From WSZJ01 sp964590435 (GTDB lineage: Bacteria; Planctomycetota; MHYJ01; WSZJ01): a DNA stretch of 64,000 bases. The notes below the pieces were generated by a model. The model did no database searches, was not told where the DNA came from, and saw only the letters and a program-made list of their open reading frames with translations. How positions within the stretch are numbered: the first letter of the stretch is position 1; each line of letters opens with the position of its first letter. A program made the position numbers and the translations under genes. Location: assembly GCA_964590435.1 (NCBI GenBank), contig CAZPWT010000015.1, positions 62,001-126,000 of the forward strand, given 5' to 3'. This document shows, piece after piece, positions 24,625 to 32,557 of this stretch.

Positions 24625-24905
24625 GTTCAGTCGGGAAATGCACGCACCGTCCCGCGCGAAAGCACCTCTTCGCGCCGACCGCAAGGGCGGAGAAGCCGCC
24701 CGGGGGACACCCCTGGTCCCGCCGAAAGGACCTCCCAAGGGCCTCCAGGGAGCCTCCCCCCACTGCAGGGAAGATTTCCGCCGCCGGGGCTGACTTTCCT
24801 GCCGCGGCTCACGATTTGCGACTTGTTGCCCCACGGCCCGAAGGGGCCCATTTGCGTACCCGATCCGGGCGGAGGGATCTGGATCGGTGCAGCGGGAGGC
24901 CACCC
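24625..24905 (+). other. 280-nt intergenic leader, no gene seen
   Basis: The segment before the GGDEF-EAL gene is GC-rich with short stems (for example GGTCC/GGACC at about 24714-24731 and a GGGCC/GGCCC stem near 24840). It contains CACGCAC near 24639, which occurs in c-di-GMP-I riboswitches, but the rest of that consensus is missing. I see no frame or promoter I would defend. Confidence 0.4.
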
Positions 24906-27128
24906 GTGGTTCGAGAAAATGACGGCCAGAAAGGCGAACGCGCGGATCTTGTCCGCGCCCTGGCCTACGCTGCGGAGTGCCTTCTCTCCGACACGGACTG
25001 CGAGCAGCGCCTCGGGGAAGTCCTGCGGGAGGTCGGAAGCGCCGTCGGGGCGACGAGGGCCGCCCTCTACGAAATTCACCCCGGAGATCCGGGCGGCGCG
25101 CGCCTCTCGCTCGAGGCCGAGTGGCGGATCGATCCTGCCGCGCCGGACGCGGGCACGCGCGCCTTCCCCCGCTGGCTGCTGGCGCTCTCCCAGGGCGGCG
25201 CCATTTTCGGCCCGGTCACTTCCCTGCCGGTCGGCGAAAGGGACGCGCTCACGTTGGAGGGGATCGGCGCGATTCTCGCGGTTTCCGTCCCTGCGCTGAC
25301 CTCCGGCCATCGCGGCGCGCTGGTCTTCGAGAATGCGGGGACCGACCGCGAATGGGCGCAGCCCGAACTCCAGTTCGCGATGGCGATCGCCCACGCCCTC
25401 GGCGCCGCCTTCATCCAGGAACGCGCCCGCCATGACCTCCTCAACGCGGAGGCCCGCTACCGCGCCATCGTCGAGGCCCAGACCGAGCTGATCTGCCGCT
25501 TCCAGCCCGACGGCCGCGTCACGTTCGCCAACGAAGCCTACGGCCGCCGCCTGGGACTTTCCCCGGTCCGCGCCCTGGAGGTCTCCCTCTGGAATGCGCT
25601 TCCGCCCGACGCCGTCCGGATGATCCAGAAGGCCATCGCGGGGCTCGTTCCCGGGGGGCTTCCGGCGACGGTGCTCCACCGCATCGTGCTTCACGACGGC
25701 TCGGACATGTGGGTGCAGTGGGAACTGGTCGCGATCCCGCGGCCGACGGGCGGGCTGCTCGAGTACCAGGCCGTCGGCGCGGACGTCACGGAGCGGCAGC
25801 GGCTCATGGTCCAGCTCGAGCACGAGGCGTTCTTCGACGAGCTCACCGGGATCGCCAACCGCCGCCTGTTCGAGGACCGCGGCCGCCGCGCCATCGCCGC
25901 GGCCCGCGCCCGCCCCCGGAGCGCCGCCCTCCTCCTCATCGACCTCGACCGCTTCAAGCACCTCAACGACAGCCTCGGCCACGCGGCGGGCGACGAAGCG
26001 CTGGTCGAGATCGCGCGGCGGCTGGAGCGGGAGGTCCGGTCGGTGGACACGCTGGCGCGGATGGGGGGCGATGAGTACGCGATCCTGCTGGCGGGGGCGG
26101 ACGAAGCGGAAGCGGCGGCGCTGGGCCACCGGCTTGCGGCCTCGATCGGCCAGTCGCTGGTGGTGCAGGGCCACCCCGTCCGCCTCTCGGCCAGCATCGG
26201 CGTCGCCCTCTTTCCCCGGGCCGGGCGGACCCTCGAGGACCTGCTCCGCCATGCCGACACCGCGATGTACCGCGCCAAGTCCGAGGGCGGCGGCGTCCGG
26301 TTCTTCGACGAAACGATCGACGGCCCGGCCCAGGAGCGGCTGGGGCTGGAATCGGACCTGCGTGAAGCGCTGGAGGCCGGGCAGCTCGACATCCATTTCC
26401 AGCCCGTGCGCCGGGTGGGGACGGGGGCGATCGTGGGGGCGGAGGCGCTGTGCCGGTGGGACCACCTGGTGCGGGGGGCGGTGCCGCCATCGACCTTCCT
26501 GCCGGCGATCGAGGGGACGAACCTCGCGGAGGTCCTTGACTTCTGGGTGCTCCGGCGGGCGCTGCGCCAGGCCGGCGCCTGGAGGCGGGCGGGCTGGAAA
26601 GGGTGGATTTCGGTGAACCTGGTTCCCCGGACGCTGGTGTCGCCCACGCTGTTGCGGGAAGTTGCGGCGGCGATCGAGGAGTCGGCAGTCGACCCGGCCG
26701 CAGTGGTGATCGAGATGACAGAGCACGCGCTCGCCGAGCCGTGCAAGGTGCTCCCGGTGTTCCAGGGGCTCCGGGAATCCGGCGTGCGCCTCGCGATCGA
26801 CGACTTCGGCGCCGGGCACGCGTCGTTCGCGTACCTCGAGAACCTCCCGGTCGACATGCTGAAAGTGGACCAGCAGTTCGTGCGGAGGCCGTGGCGGCAA
26901 CTCGGCTCCGGCACGCTGGTGCAGACCATGGTCGGCCTCGGGCACAGCCTCGGGCTCCAAGTCCTCGCCGAGGGGATCGAGACGGAGGAACAGCTCGCGT
27001 CCGTCGGCGAATCCGGCTGCGACCTCGGCCAGGGATTCCTCCTCGGCCGCCCGCTCCCCTCAAGGGCCTTCACGGACCTCGTCTTCGGCGGCCCCGCCGG
27101 GCAGGCGGTCCCGCGGGGAACCGCGTAG
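24906..27128 (+). CDS. GAF-PAS-GGDEF-EAL c-di-GMP turnover protein
   Basis: The start is GTG 24906, 6 nt after GGGAGG. The 740-aa soluble protein has a GAF-like domain (about 20-165), a PAS domain (about 180-300, AEARYRAIVEAQTELICRFQ), a GGDEF domain (about 310-475) and an EAL domain (about 485-735). The cyclase motif is RMGGDEYAIL, with an inhibitory RxxD site (RSVD) exactly 5 residues before it. The esterase motifs are AEALCRW, SVNLVPRTL, EMTEHAL, IDDFGAGHASF and LAEGIETEEQ. Both catalytic halves look intact, so it may be bifunctional. The nearest c-di-GMP receptor gene is the PilZ gene at 11.3 kb. Confidence 0.92.
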   Translation: MVRENDGQKGERADLVRALAYAAECLLSDTDCEQRLGEVLREVGSAVGATRAALYEIHPGDPGGARLSLEAEWRIDPAAPDAGTRAFPRWLLALSQGGAIFGPVTSLPVGERDALTLEGIGAILAVSVPALTSGHRGALVFENAGTDREWAQPELQFAMAIAHALGAAFIQERARHDLLNAEARYRAIVEAQTELICRFQPDGRVTFANEAYGRRLGLSPVRALEVSLWNALPPDAVRMIQKAIAGLVPGGLPATVLHRIVLHDGSDMWVQWELVAIPRPTGGLLEYQAVGADVTERQRLMVQLEHEAFFDELTGIANRRLFEDRGRRAIAAARARPRSAALLLIDLDRFKHLNDSLGHAAGDEALVEIARRLEREVRSVDTLARMGGDEYAILLAGADEAEAAALGHRLAASIGQSLVVQGHPVRLSASIGVALFPRAGRTLEDLLRHADTAMYRAKSEGGGVRFFDETIDGPAQERLGLESDLREALEAGQLDIHFQPVRRVGTGAIVGAEALCRWDHLVRGAVPPSTFLPAIEGTNLAEVLDFWVLRRALRQAGAWRRAGWKGWISVNLVPRTLVSPTLLREVAAAIEESAVDPAAVVIEMTEHALAEPCKVLPVFQGLRESGVRLAIDDFGAGHASFAYLENLPVDMLKVDQQFVRRPWRQLGSGTLVQTMVGLGHSLGLQVLAEGIETEEQLASVGESGCDLGQGFLLGRPLPSRAFTDLVFGGPAGQAVPRGTA

Positions 27129-27147
27129 TTCTCCGGACCAGAAATCC

Positions 27148-27252
27148 GGCGCTTCTCCCTGTAGTGGTGAGACAGTCTTGTTTTCCAGGGTTGCGACCGA
27201 AGGGAGCAACCCTGGAAAACAAGCGTGCCGAACCAGTAGTCCGGGAAGCGCC
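27148..27252. repeat. 105-bp palindromic element after the GGDEF-EAL gene
   Basis: Two 47-nt arms (27148-27194, 27206-27252) match at 36 of 47 positions around an 11-nt loop. The inner 18 bp (CTTGTTTTCCAGGGTTGC, 27177-27194) pair perfectly, and the outer 8 bp (GGCGCTTC) pair perfectly. It fills most of the gap between two plus-strand genes. It would fold as RNA into a long hairpin and could be a terminator, processing site or small mobile palindrome. Confidence 0.8.
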
Positions 27253-27295
27253 CTCTCCCGTATCCTGAGGGGCAGTTCCAACGGAGACCCCCCAC

Positions 27296-27682
27296 ATGAA
27301 AGTTCGGCGCGGTGAGATCGGGCTGTTCGTGTCGGACGTCGCGCGCGCGACGGGCTTCTACATGGCGACGCTGGGCTTCAAGCGAATCCCGGATCCGCAT
27401 TTCGGCGAATCGGACGGCTCGTGGGAGAAGCTGCAGGCCGGCGACCTGGTGATCACGATCTTCAAGGCGCAGACGCCGGAGCAGGCGCCGGCTCCTGCGT
27501 CGAGAAGCGGCATGACGGCGGACATCATCGTGGACGACCTTGCGGCCGCGGTGATGAAGCTGAAAGCGGCGGGCGGGCGCGTGGGGGATGTGCGGGATTG
27601 GCCGGGCGGGAAGGTCGTGGAGTTCACGGACCTCGACGGGATCTGCTGGGCGGTGATTGAAGTGCGCGGCGGGAAGGCTTGA
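27296..27682 (+). CDS. VOC-superfamily (glyoxalase-like) protein
   Basis: A 128-aa single-module vicinal-oxygen-chelate protein with two beta-alpha-beta-beta-beta units: IGLFVSDVARATGFYMATLG and ADIIVDDLAAAVMKLKAAG, then WPGGKVVEFTDLDGICWAV. The final Glu expected for a metal site (FTDLDG, VIEV) is present, but the substrate cannot be deduced. GGAG lies 11 nt before the ATG. A second VOC gene follows 34 nt after the stop. Confidence 0.8.
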   Translation: MKVRRGEIGLFVSDVARATGFYMATLGFKRIPDPHFGESDGSWEKLQAGDLVITIFKAQTPEQAPAPASRSGMTADIIVDDLAAAVMKLKAAGGRVGDVRDWPGGKVVEFTDLDGICWAVIEVRGGKA

Positions 27683-27708
27683 GTGTTGAGTAGTGAGTGA
27701 TGAGGGAA
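27681..27708. repeat. Short heptamer array (GTNNTGA)
   Basis: GTGTTGA, GTAGTGA and GTGATGA lie in tandem in the gap between the two VOC genes; the last part doubles as the ribosome site region of the second gene. Similar units lie at 38170-38202. Confidence 0.55.
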
Positions 27709-27716
27709 GCAGAGAT

Positions 27717-28064
27717 ATGAAGTTCGGGCTGAAGAGAGTGATCGTGTTCTCGAAGGACGTGCCGAAGCTGGCGCGCTGGTACTCGGCCGTGTTCGGCATG
27801 AAGGTGCTGGAGATGGACCCGGGAGGAGGATGGGCGGATCTCGATGGAGGCGGTTGCCGGCTCGGGCTGCACGGAGGCGGGTGCAAGAGGACGGAGGATT
27901 GCGGGCACAAATTCGTGTTCGGCGTGAAGGACGTCGGCAAGGCGCGCAGCACGGTCGTCCGGCGCGGCGCGAAGTTCGGGAAGGTCCGGAAGTTCGGCGC
28001 GTTGCACCTCTGCGACGGGAAGGACCCCGAGGGGAACATCCTCCAGCTCTCGAACAGGTTGTAA
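27717..28064 (+). CDS. VOC-superfamily (glyoxalase-like) protein
   Basis: A 115-aa VOC protein with the unit RVIVFSKDVPKLARWYSAVF and the closing FGALHLCDGKDPEGNILQL, where DPEGN is the standard end of the fold with the metal-binding Glu. The middle is Gly/Lys-rich and the second unit uses KFVFGVKDVGKARSTVVRRG. ATG 27717 follows GAGGGA by 9 nt. Likely co-transcribed with the upstream VOC gene; substrate unknown. Confidence 0.75.
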   Translation: MKFGLKRVIVFSKDVPKLARWYSAVFGMKVLEMDPGGGWADLDGGGCRLGLHGGGCKRTEDCGHKFVFGVKDVGKARSTVVRRGAKFGKVRKFGALHLCDGKDPEGNILQLSNRL

Positions 28065-28106
28065 GTCGACAGGAGGCGTTGCATGCCCGGTGTTTTCCGC
28101 AGGTCC

Positions 28107-28240
28107 TTATCCGCGGCCGTTTCCGCGCCATCCGCCGTTATCCGCGAATTCCTTTCGGTTTGTTCCCGAACAAGGGTCGCGAGGTTTCAGGAAAGGCCTA
28201 CGCGGATGAAAGCGGATGACGCGGAAACGGCCGCGGATAA
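28107..28240. repeat. 134-bp palindrome, TATCYGC family, copy 1
   Basis: The 40-nt arms 28107-28146 and 28201-28240 match at 36 of 40 positions. Nested palindromes lie in the 54-nt loop (TGTTC-CC-GAACA; CCTTTC/GAAAGG). The arm consensus NTATCYGCNGNCGTTTCYGC is shared with the palindrome at 47161-47298. The right arm overlaps the first 12 codons of the next gene. Confidence 0.8.
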
Positions 28241-29261
28241 CGGCGTGCTCAAGACGAGCCTCTGCCTCCTCCTCCTGCTCTTCCCCACCCTCTGCTCCGC
28301 CGACCCCACGTTCGTCGTCACCGACACCACCTGGCTCGCCTCCGACGACGTCGCGGACAAGGACCGCTGGATCCAGCCGAAATACGACGACTCCACCTGG
28401 GGGAAGGCGAAGGACTACGGAATGAACGAGGAGAAGTGGAAACACTTCACCGTCGACAACACCTTCGGGTTCGCCTCCGAGGCCAACTGGATCTGGACGC
28501 AGGCCAACAAGGGCGGCTACTTGCGGAAGCACTTCGAAGTCCCCGCGGGCTTCAAGACCGCGGAGATGATCTTCGTCGCGGACGACGTCGCGGAGGTGTG
28601 GATCAACGACGACCCGGTGGACTTCTACGACACGAAGGTCGGGTGGTGGGGATATCGCGGGTGCGCGGTGATCGTGGACGTGATGCCATGGGTGAAGGAC
28701 GGGAAGAACGTGATCGCGGTGAAGCTGACGGACACGGGCGGAGAGCGCGGGTTCGCTGCGGAGCTCCGGATCGACGGCGCGCCGCTGGCGGCGCAGCTCG
28801 TGAAATCGGTGAAGGAGGAGGACCTGCAGCCCGCGGGCGGGAAGGACCTGTTCCGGTTCCACGACCTGACGACGGACCAGCTCAAGGAGCAGTTGAACCT
28901 CGACTACAAGCATCAGCAAGTGACGGTGCGGCTGCTAGTCGCCGCGGCGCGCCTGGCGGAAAAGGACGCGAAGGGGCTGGAGAAAGTGCTGCGGAGCATC
29001 GAGGAAGGAGGATCGGCGCAGCTCACGGAACGGATCGTGCGCTACATCGGCGCGCTGGGGCTGAAGTCCATGGAAGGCACCGTGGTGGAAGTCATGAAGA
29101 CCCGCGCCGGAACCCGCGAAGGCGCTTTTGCAGCCGCCGCGCTGGCCCGTGTCGGCGAGGGCGACGACGAAGCGATCCTGGTCCTCGAGAAAGCTCTCCA
29201 CTGCGACTACGCCGCCACCGAGCGCGCGGCGAAACGGGCCCTGGCCGCCCTGAAGAAGTAA
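28206..29261 (+). CDS. Secreted protein with beta-sandwich and HEAT-like helices
   Basis: Two starts compete. ATG 28206 follows AGGAAAGG by 9 nt but places the first 13 residues (MKADDAETAADNG) inside a palindromic repeat. GTG 28245 gives a clean signal peptide (LKTSLCLLLLLFPTLCSADP) without a ribosome site. I report 28206 (351 aa). Residues about 40-200 resemble a galactose-binding-type beta sandwich (GGYLRKHFEVPAGFKTAEMI, then VIVDVMPWVKDGKNVIAVKL). Residues about 240-350 are helical and HEAT-like, ending in ATERAAKRALAALKK. No catalytic motif. Probably periplasmic. Confidence 0.6.
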   Translation: MKADDAETAADNGVLKTSLCLLLLLFPTLCSADPTFVVTDTTWLASDDVADKDRWIQPKYDDSTWGKAKDYGMNEEKWKHFTVDNTFGFASEANWIWTQANKGGYLRKHFEVPAGFKTAEMIFVADDVAEVWINDDPVDFYDTKVGWWGYRGCAVIVDVMPWVKDGKNVIAVKLTDTGGERGFAAELRIDGAPLAAQLVKSVKEEDLQPAGGKDLFRFHDLTTDQLKEQLNLDYKHQQVTVRLLVAAARLAEKDAKGLEKVLRSIEEGGSAQLTERIVRYIGALGLKSMEGTVVEVMKTRAGTREGAFAAAALARVGEGDDEAILVLEKALHCDYAATERAAKRALAALKK

Positions 29262-29274
29262 GTTCGAATATCGA

Positions 29275-29365
29275 GCGGCCCGTAACCCCAAACCCACAAC
29301 CGAACCCGGAAGTCGGAACCACGAACCCGGAACTCAACTTCCGGAACCCCCAACCCCGAACCTCC
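29275..29365. repeat. Heptamer repeat array (CCGAACC type)
   Basis: Units such as CGTAACC, CCAAACC, CACAACC, CGGAACC, ACGAACC, CGGAACT and CCGAACC run through the gap before the kinase-FGE gene. TACCAT (29391-29396), 9 nt before that gene's ATG, may be its -10 box. Confidence 0.65.
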
Positions 29366-29405
29366 GCTACCCGCTCGCGCCAGTCTCCGCTACCATCCGC
29401 GCACT

Positions 29406-32400
29406 ATGCCGCCACTCGCCGGCCGCGACGCCGACCTCCTCTTCGGCCTCCTCGCCCTGCGCCTCCAATTCGTCAGCGAGGACCAGTTGCTCCTCGGCAT
29501 CGGCGACCTCGTCAAGCACCCCGCCCGCGACCTCGCGTCCCTCCTCACCGAACGCGCCCAGCTCGACGACCCCCGGCTGCAGGCCGTCCACGCCGCGGTC
29601 GCCGCCCACCTCAAGGAAGGCGAGCCCGCTGCCGTCGTGAAGAAGCTCGACCCGCCGCGGCGCGTCGTCGAGGCCTGGCGCGGATTCCTCGCCAACCCTT
29701 CCTCCGCCGAAACGCTCATGATGCCCGCGTCGCGCGGCCACTCCGGCCCCGCCACCGGGCAGCCCCTTCGTGGCTCCATCGACGCCCCCGTCGGCGACCG
29801 CTCGATCCTGATGACGCAGCCGTCGGACAAGAAGTACGTCCTGGGCGAGGAGCTGGGCCGCGGGGGCATCGGCCGCGTCGTCGAGGCGCTGGACACGGAC
29901 ATCGAGCGCAAGGTCGCGCTCAAACTCGTGCTCGACGACGCGCCCGCCGAGGCGCTGGAACGCTTCAAGTGGGAAGGCCGCATCACGGGCCGCCTCGAGC
30001 ACCCGAACATCGTGCCGGTGCACGAGGTGGGGGTTTTGCCGACGACGAAGGAAGTGTTCGTGGCGATGAAGCGGATTCACGGGCGGGACATGCTGCAGGT
30101 GATCCGCGACGGGAACTGGAAGACGCGGAAGCTGGTGGAGGCGTTCCGGGACGTGTGCCGCGGGATGGCGTATGCGCATTCCAAGGGCGTGGTGCACCGG
30201 GACCTGAAGCCGGCGAACGTGATGCTGGGAGAATTCGGCGAAGTGCTGATCGTGGACTGGGGGCTGGCGCGGATCGTGGGCGAGAAGGAGAACCGCGGGC
30301 CGGTGCGGCCGCGGCAGACGACGCGCAAGCTGAGGAAGCTGGGGCAGGCGGGCGAGGCGCGGTCGAGCAAGCTGACGATGGAAGGGCAGGTGCTGGGGAC
30401 GCCGTCGTACATGCCGCCAGAGCAGGCGCTGGGGAAGCTGGACGAGGTGGACTCGCGGAGCGACGTGTACGCGCTGGGGGCGATCCTCTACGAGATCCTG
30501 GCGCTGACGCCGCCGTTCGAGGACGAGAACCCCTGGGAAGTCATCCGGATGGTGACGACGAAGGACGTGAAGCCGCCGTCGCTGTACATGGACTGCCCGC
30601 CGGAGTTGGAGGCGATCTGCCTCAAGGCGCTGTCGAAGGCGAAAGCGGACCGTTACCCGAGCGCGGCGGAGCTGGCGGCGGAGGTGGACGCGTACCTCGA
30701 GGGGACGAAGGAGCGGGAGCGGCGGGAGAAGCTCGCGAACGAGCAGGTTGAGAAGGCGAAGCTCGAGCTGGAAAAGTGGCAGAAGTGCGATGCGGAGGCG
30801 GGCAAGGTCCAGGAACAGGCGCACAATCTCTCCGAGGAAGTGAAGGCGCACGCGCCGCTGGCGAAGAAAAAGGAGCTGTGGGAACTGCAGGACCGCGCGC
30901 TCGCCCTCGAGCGGCAGGGGCTCCGCGCGTTCGCCGAGGCCGACGCCGCGCTCACGTCGGCGCTCTCCAACGTGCCGCTCATGAAGGAGGCCCGCGCGCT
31001 CAAGGCGCAGATGTACTGGCAGCGCTTCCTCGAGGAGGAGGCCAACGGCGACGAGCGCGCGGCGATCCTGCACCGGCAGGTGGTGGAGCGGCACGACGAC
31101 GGGCCGTTTGCAGCGCGGCTGCGCGGCGACGGGACGCTGGCGGTGCGGACGAGGGCGTATGCGTGCCGCTGCCTCGAGGCGGGGCGGCGGGTGAAGCCGG
31201 AGGAGCTGCTGGTGATGGGCTATCACCCCTGGAGCGGACGGATGCCGGCGGTGAAGGGCACGGAGGGGATGCGCGACCTGGAGCCTGAGTCGCCGCTCAC
31301 CCTTCGCGTGCATGCAGCCGCGTGCCGCCCCGAGCCGGTCGTCGGCGCGAAAGTCTGGGCCTTCAGGCATGTGGAGATGGACCGCGCGCTCGTCCCCGTC
31401 ACGGTCGGCGCCGGAAAGCCCAAGGTCCCCGACGCCGTCCTCAATGAACTCTTCGGCAACTCCCCGGGCCGCCCGCGCGGCAGCGGCCAGTACCTCGGCA
31501 CGACGCCGATCGAGAAGCGCTCGTGGCCGATGGGGTCGTGGCTGCTGGTGATCGTGGCGGACGGGCGCGCGCCGCTGGCGCTTCCGGTGAGCGTCGGGCG
31601 CCAGCAGGACCTCGAGGTCGACGCGACGCTGTTCGAGGAGGCGGAAAGGGTCGACGGATACCTCCCGATTCCCGCCGGGCCGTTCCCGTTCCAGCTCGGC
31701 AAGACCGCGAGCCCCTCGGCCGGCGTGCGGGCCGGTGTCCGGACGCTCGAGGACTTCTTCCTCTCCCGCCTCCAGGTCACCTGCCGCGAATACGCGGAAT
31801 TCCTGAACGCGCTTCATCCCGAGGAGGCTGCGAAGCGCGCCCCGCGGCCGGCGGACGGGGCGGCGCCGTACTGGCCGCGGGTGAACGGGCTGTGGGTGGT
31901 GCCGACGTCGGAGTGGCTGTCGAAGCCGCGTCCGGGGGTGATGGTGGACGACTGCCGGCTGAGGCATGCGCAGGCGGACTGGGCGGAGGACTGGCCGGTG
32001 CTGTCGGTGACGTGGAACGACGCGATGGCGTACGCGTCCTGGAAGTCGCAGAAGACGGGGCGGCTGCTTTGCCTGCCGCACGAAGAGCAGTGGGAGAAGG
32101 CGGGACGCGGGCCGGACGGGCGGCCCTATCCGTGGGGGGCGAATTTCGACGCGGTGCGGTGCAACTGCGGAGAGACGTTCGCGGACGGGATGACGCCGAC
32201 GGCGGTCGAGGAATTCTCGACGGACGATTCGCCGTACGGGATCCGCGGGATGGCCGGGAACGGGCGCGAGTGGTGCCTGAACGATCCCGGCGGGAGGCGC
32301 TATCGCGACTGGCGGATCGCGCGCGGCGGAACGTGGAATGCGGCCGGCGGAAACGTCTCCTTGCTGCGACGATTCGGCTGGGTCGCGACCTACCTCGAGC

Positions 32401-32453
32401 CCGGGCAAGGCTTCCGCCTGAGCGCGGTCGTACGCCTGTCTTCAAAAATCTGA
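29406..32453 (+). CDS. Ser/Thr protein kinase fused to FGE-sulfatase domain
   Basis: A 1015-aa three-part protein without membrane spans. Residues 1-100 are a helical N-terminal region (ADLLFGLLALRLQFVSEDQL). Residues about 143-430 are a complete kinase: LGRGGIGRVVEA, VALKLV, HRDLKPANVML, DWGLARIV and GTPSYMPPEQALG. A charged coiled coil (about 430-520) follows. Residues about 750-1010 are a formylglycine-generating-enzyme/sulfatase-modifying (SUMF1-type) domain with PVLSVTWNDAMAYASWKSQK, LPHEEQWEKAGRG, YPWG and GMAGNGREWC. Kinase-FGE fusions are known, mainly in Planctomycetota and relatives; their FGE parts are usually not sulfatase activators. Target unknown. Confidence 0.93.
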   Translation: MPPLAGRDADLLFGLLALRLQFVSEDQLLLGIGDLVKHPARDLASLLTERAQLDDPRLQAVHAAVAAHLKEGEPAAVVKKLDPPRRVVEAWRGFLANPSSAETLMMPASRGHSGPATGQPLRGSIDAPVGDRSILMTQPSDKKYVLGEELGRGGIGRVVEALDTDIERKVALKLVLDDAPAEALERFKWEGRITGRLEHPNIVPVHEVGVLPTTKEVFVAMKRIHGRDMLQVIRDGNWKTRKLVEAFRDVCRGMAYAHSKGVVHRDLKPANVMLGEFGEVLIVDWGLARIVGEKENRGPVRPRQTTRKLRKLGQAGEARSSKLTMEGQVLGTPSYMPPEQALGKLDEVDSRSDVYALGAILYEILALTPPFEDENPWEVIRMVTTKDVKPPSLYMDCPPELEAICLKALSKAKADRYPSAAELAAEVDAYLEGTKERERREKLANEQVEKAKLELEKWQKCDAEAGKVQEQAHNLSEEVKAHAPLAKKKELWELQDRALALERQGLRAFAEADAALTSALSNVPLMKEARALKAQMYWQRFLEEEANGDERAAILHRQVVERHDDGPFAARLRGDGTLAVRTRAYACRCLEAGRRVKPEELLVMGYHPWSGRMPAVKGTEGMRDLEPESPLTLRVHAAACRPEPVVGAKVWAFRHVEMDRALVPVTVGAGKPKVPDAVLNELFGNSPGRPRGSGQYLGTTPIEKRSWPMGSWLLVIVADGRAPLALPVSVGRQQDLEVDATLFEEAERVDGYLPIPAGPFPFQLGKTASPSAGVRAGVRTLEDFFLSRLQVTCREYAEFLNALHPEEAAKRAPRPADGAAPYWPRVNGLWVVPTSEWLSKPRPGVMVDDCRLRHAQADWAEDWPVLSVTWNDAMAYASWKSQKTGRLLCLPHEEQWEKAGRGPDGRPYPWGANFDAVRCNCGETFADGMTPTAVEEFSTDDSPYGIRGMAGNGREWCLNDPGGRRYRDWRIARGGTWNAAGGNVSLLRRFGWVATYLEPGQGFRLSAVVRLSSKI

Positions 32454-32550
32454 CGGCGAGTTGCGAGATGCGGGTTGCGAGTTGCGAGGAACGGCGACGC
32501 ATTCACCGGCTGCCGATGATCGCCCCGCCTTTCCTCGCAACTCGCAACTG
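32454..32550. repeat. Heptamer arrays forming a hairpin between convergent genes
   Basis: GAGTTGC, GAGATGC, GGGTTGC, GAGTTGC units (32454-32490) face the inverse CGCAACT units (32533-32550). An 18-bp perfect inverted repeat (32474-32491 and 32531-32548, core GTTGCGAG) results, with a 39-nt loop. It lies between the stops of two convergent genes. Confidence 0.75.
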
Positions 32551-32557
32551 TCGTAAG

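Noticed and set aside
24625..24905. c-di-GMP-I riboswitch before the GGDEF-EAL gene
   Set aside because: CACGCAC is present, but the following GGGCAAACC-like stretch, the GNRA loop in place and the receptor are not. A covariance search would be needed.
28107..28240. Insertion sequence
   Set aside because: No transposase frame lies in or near the palindrome; at most a non-autonomous element.
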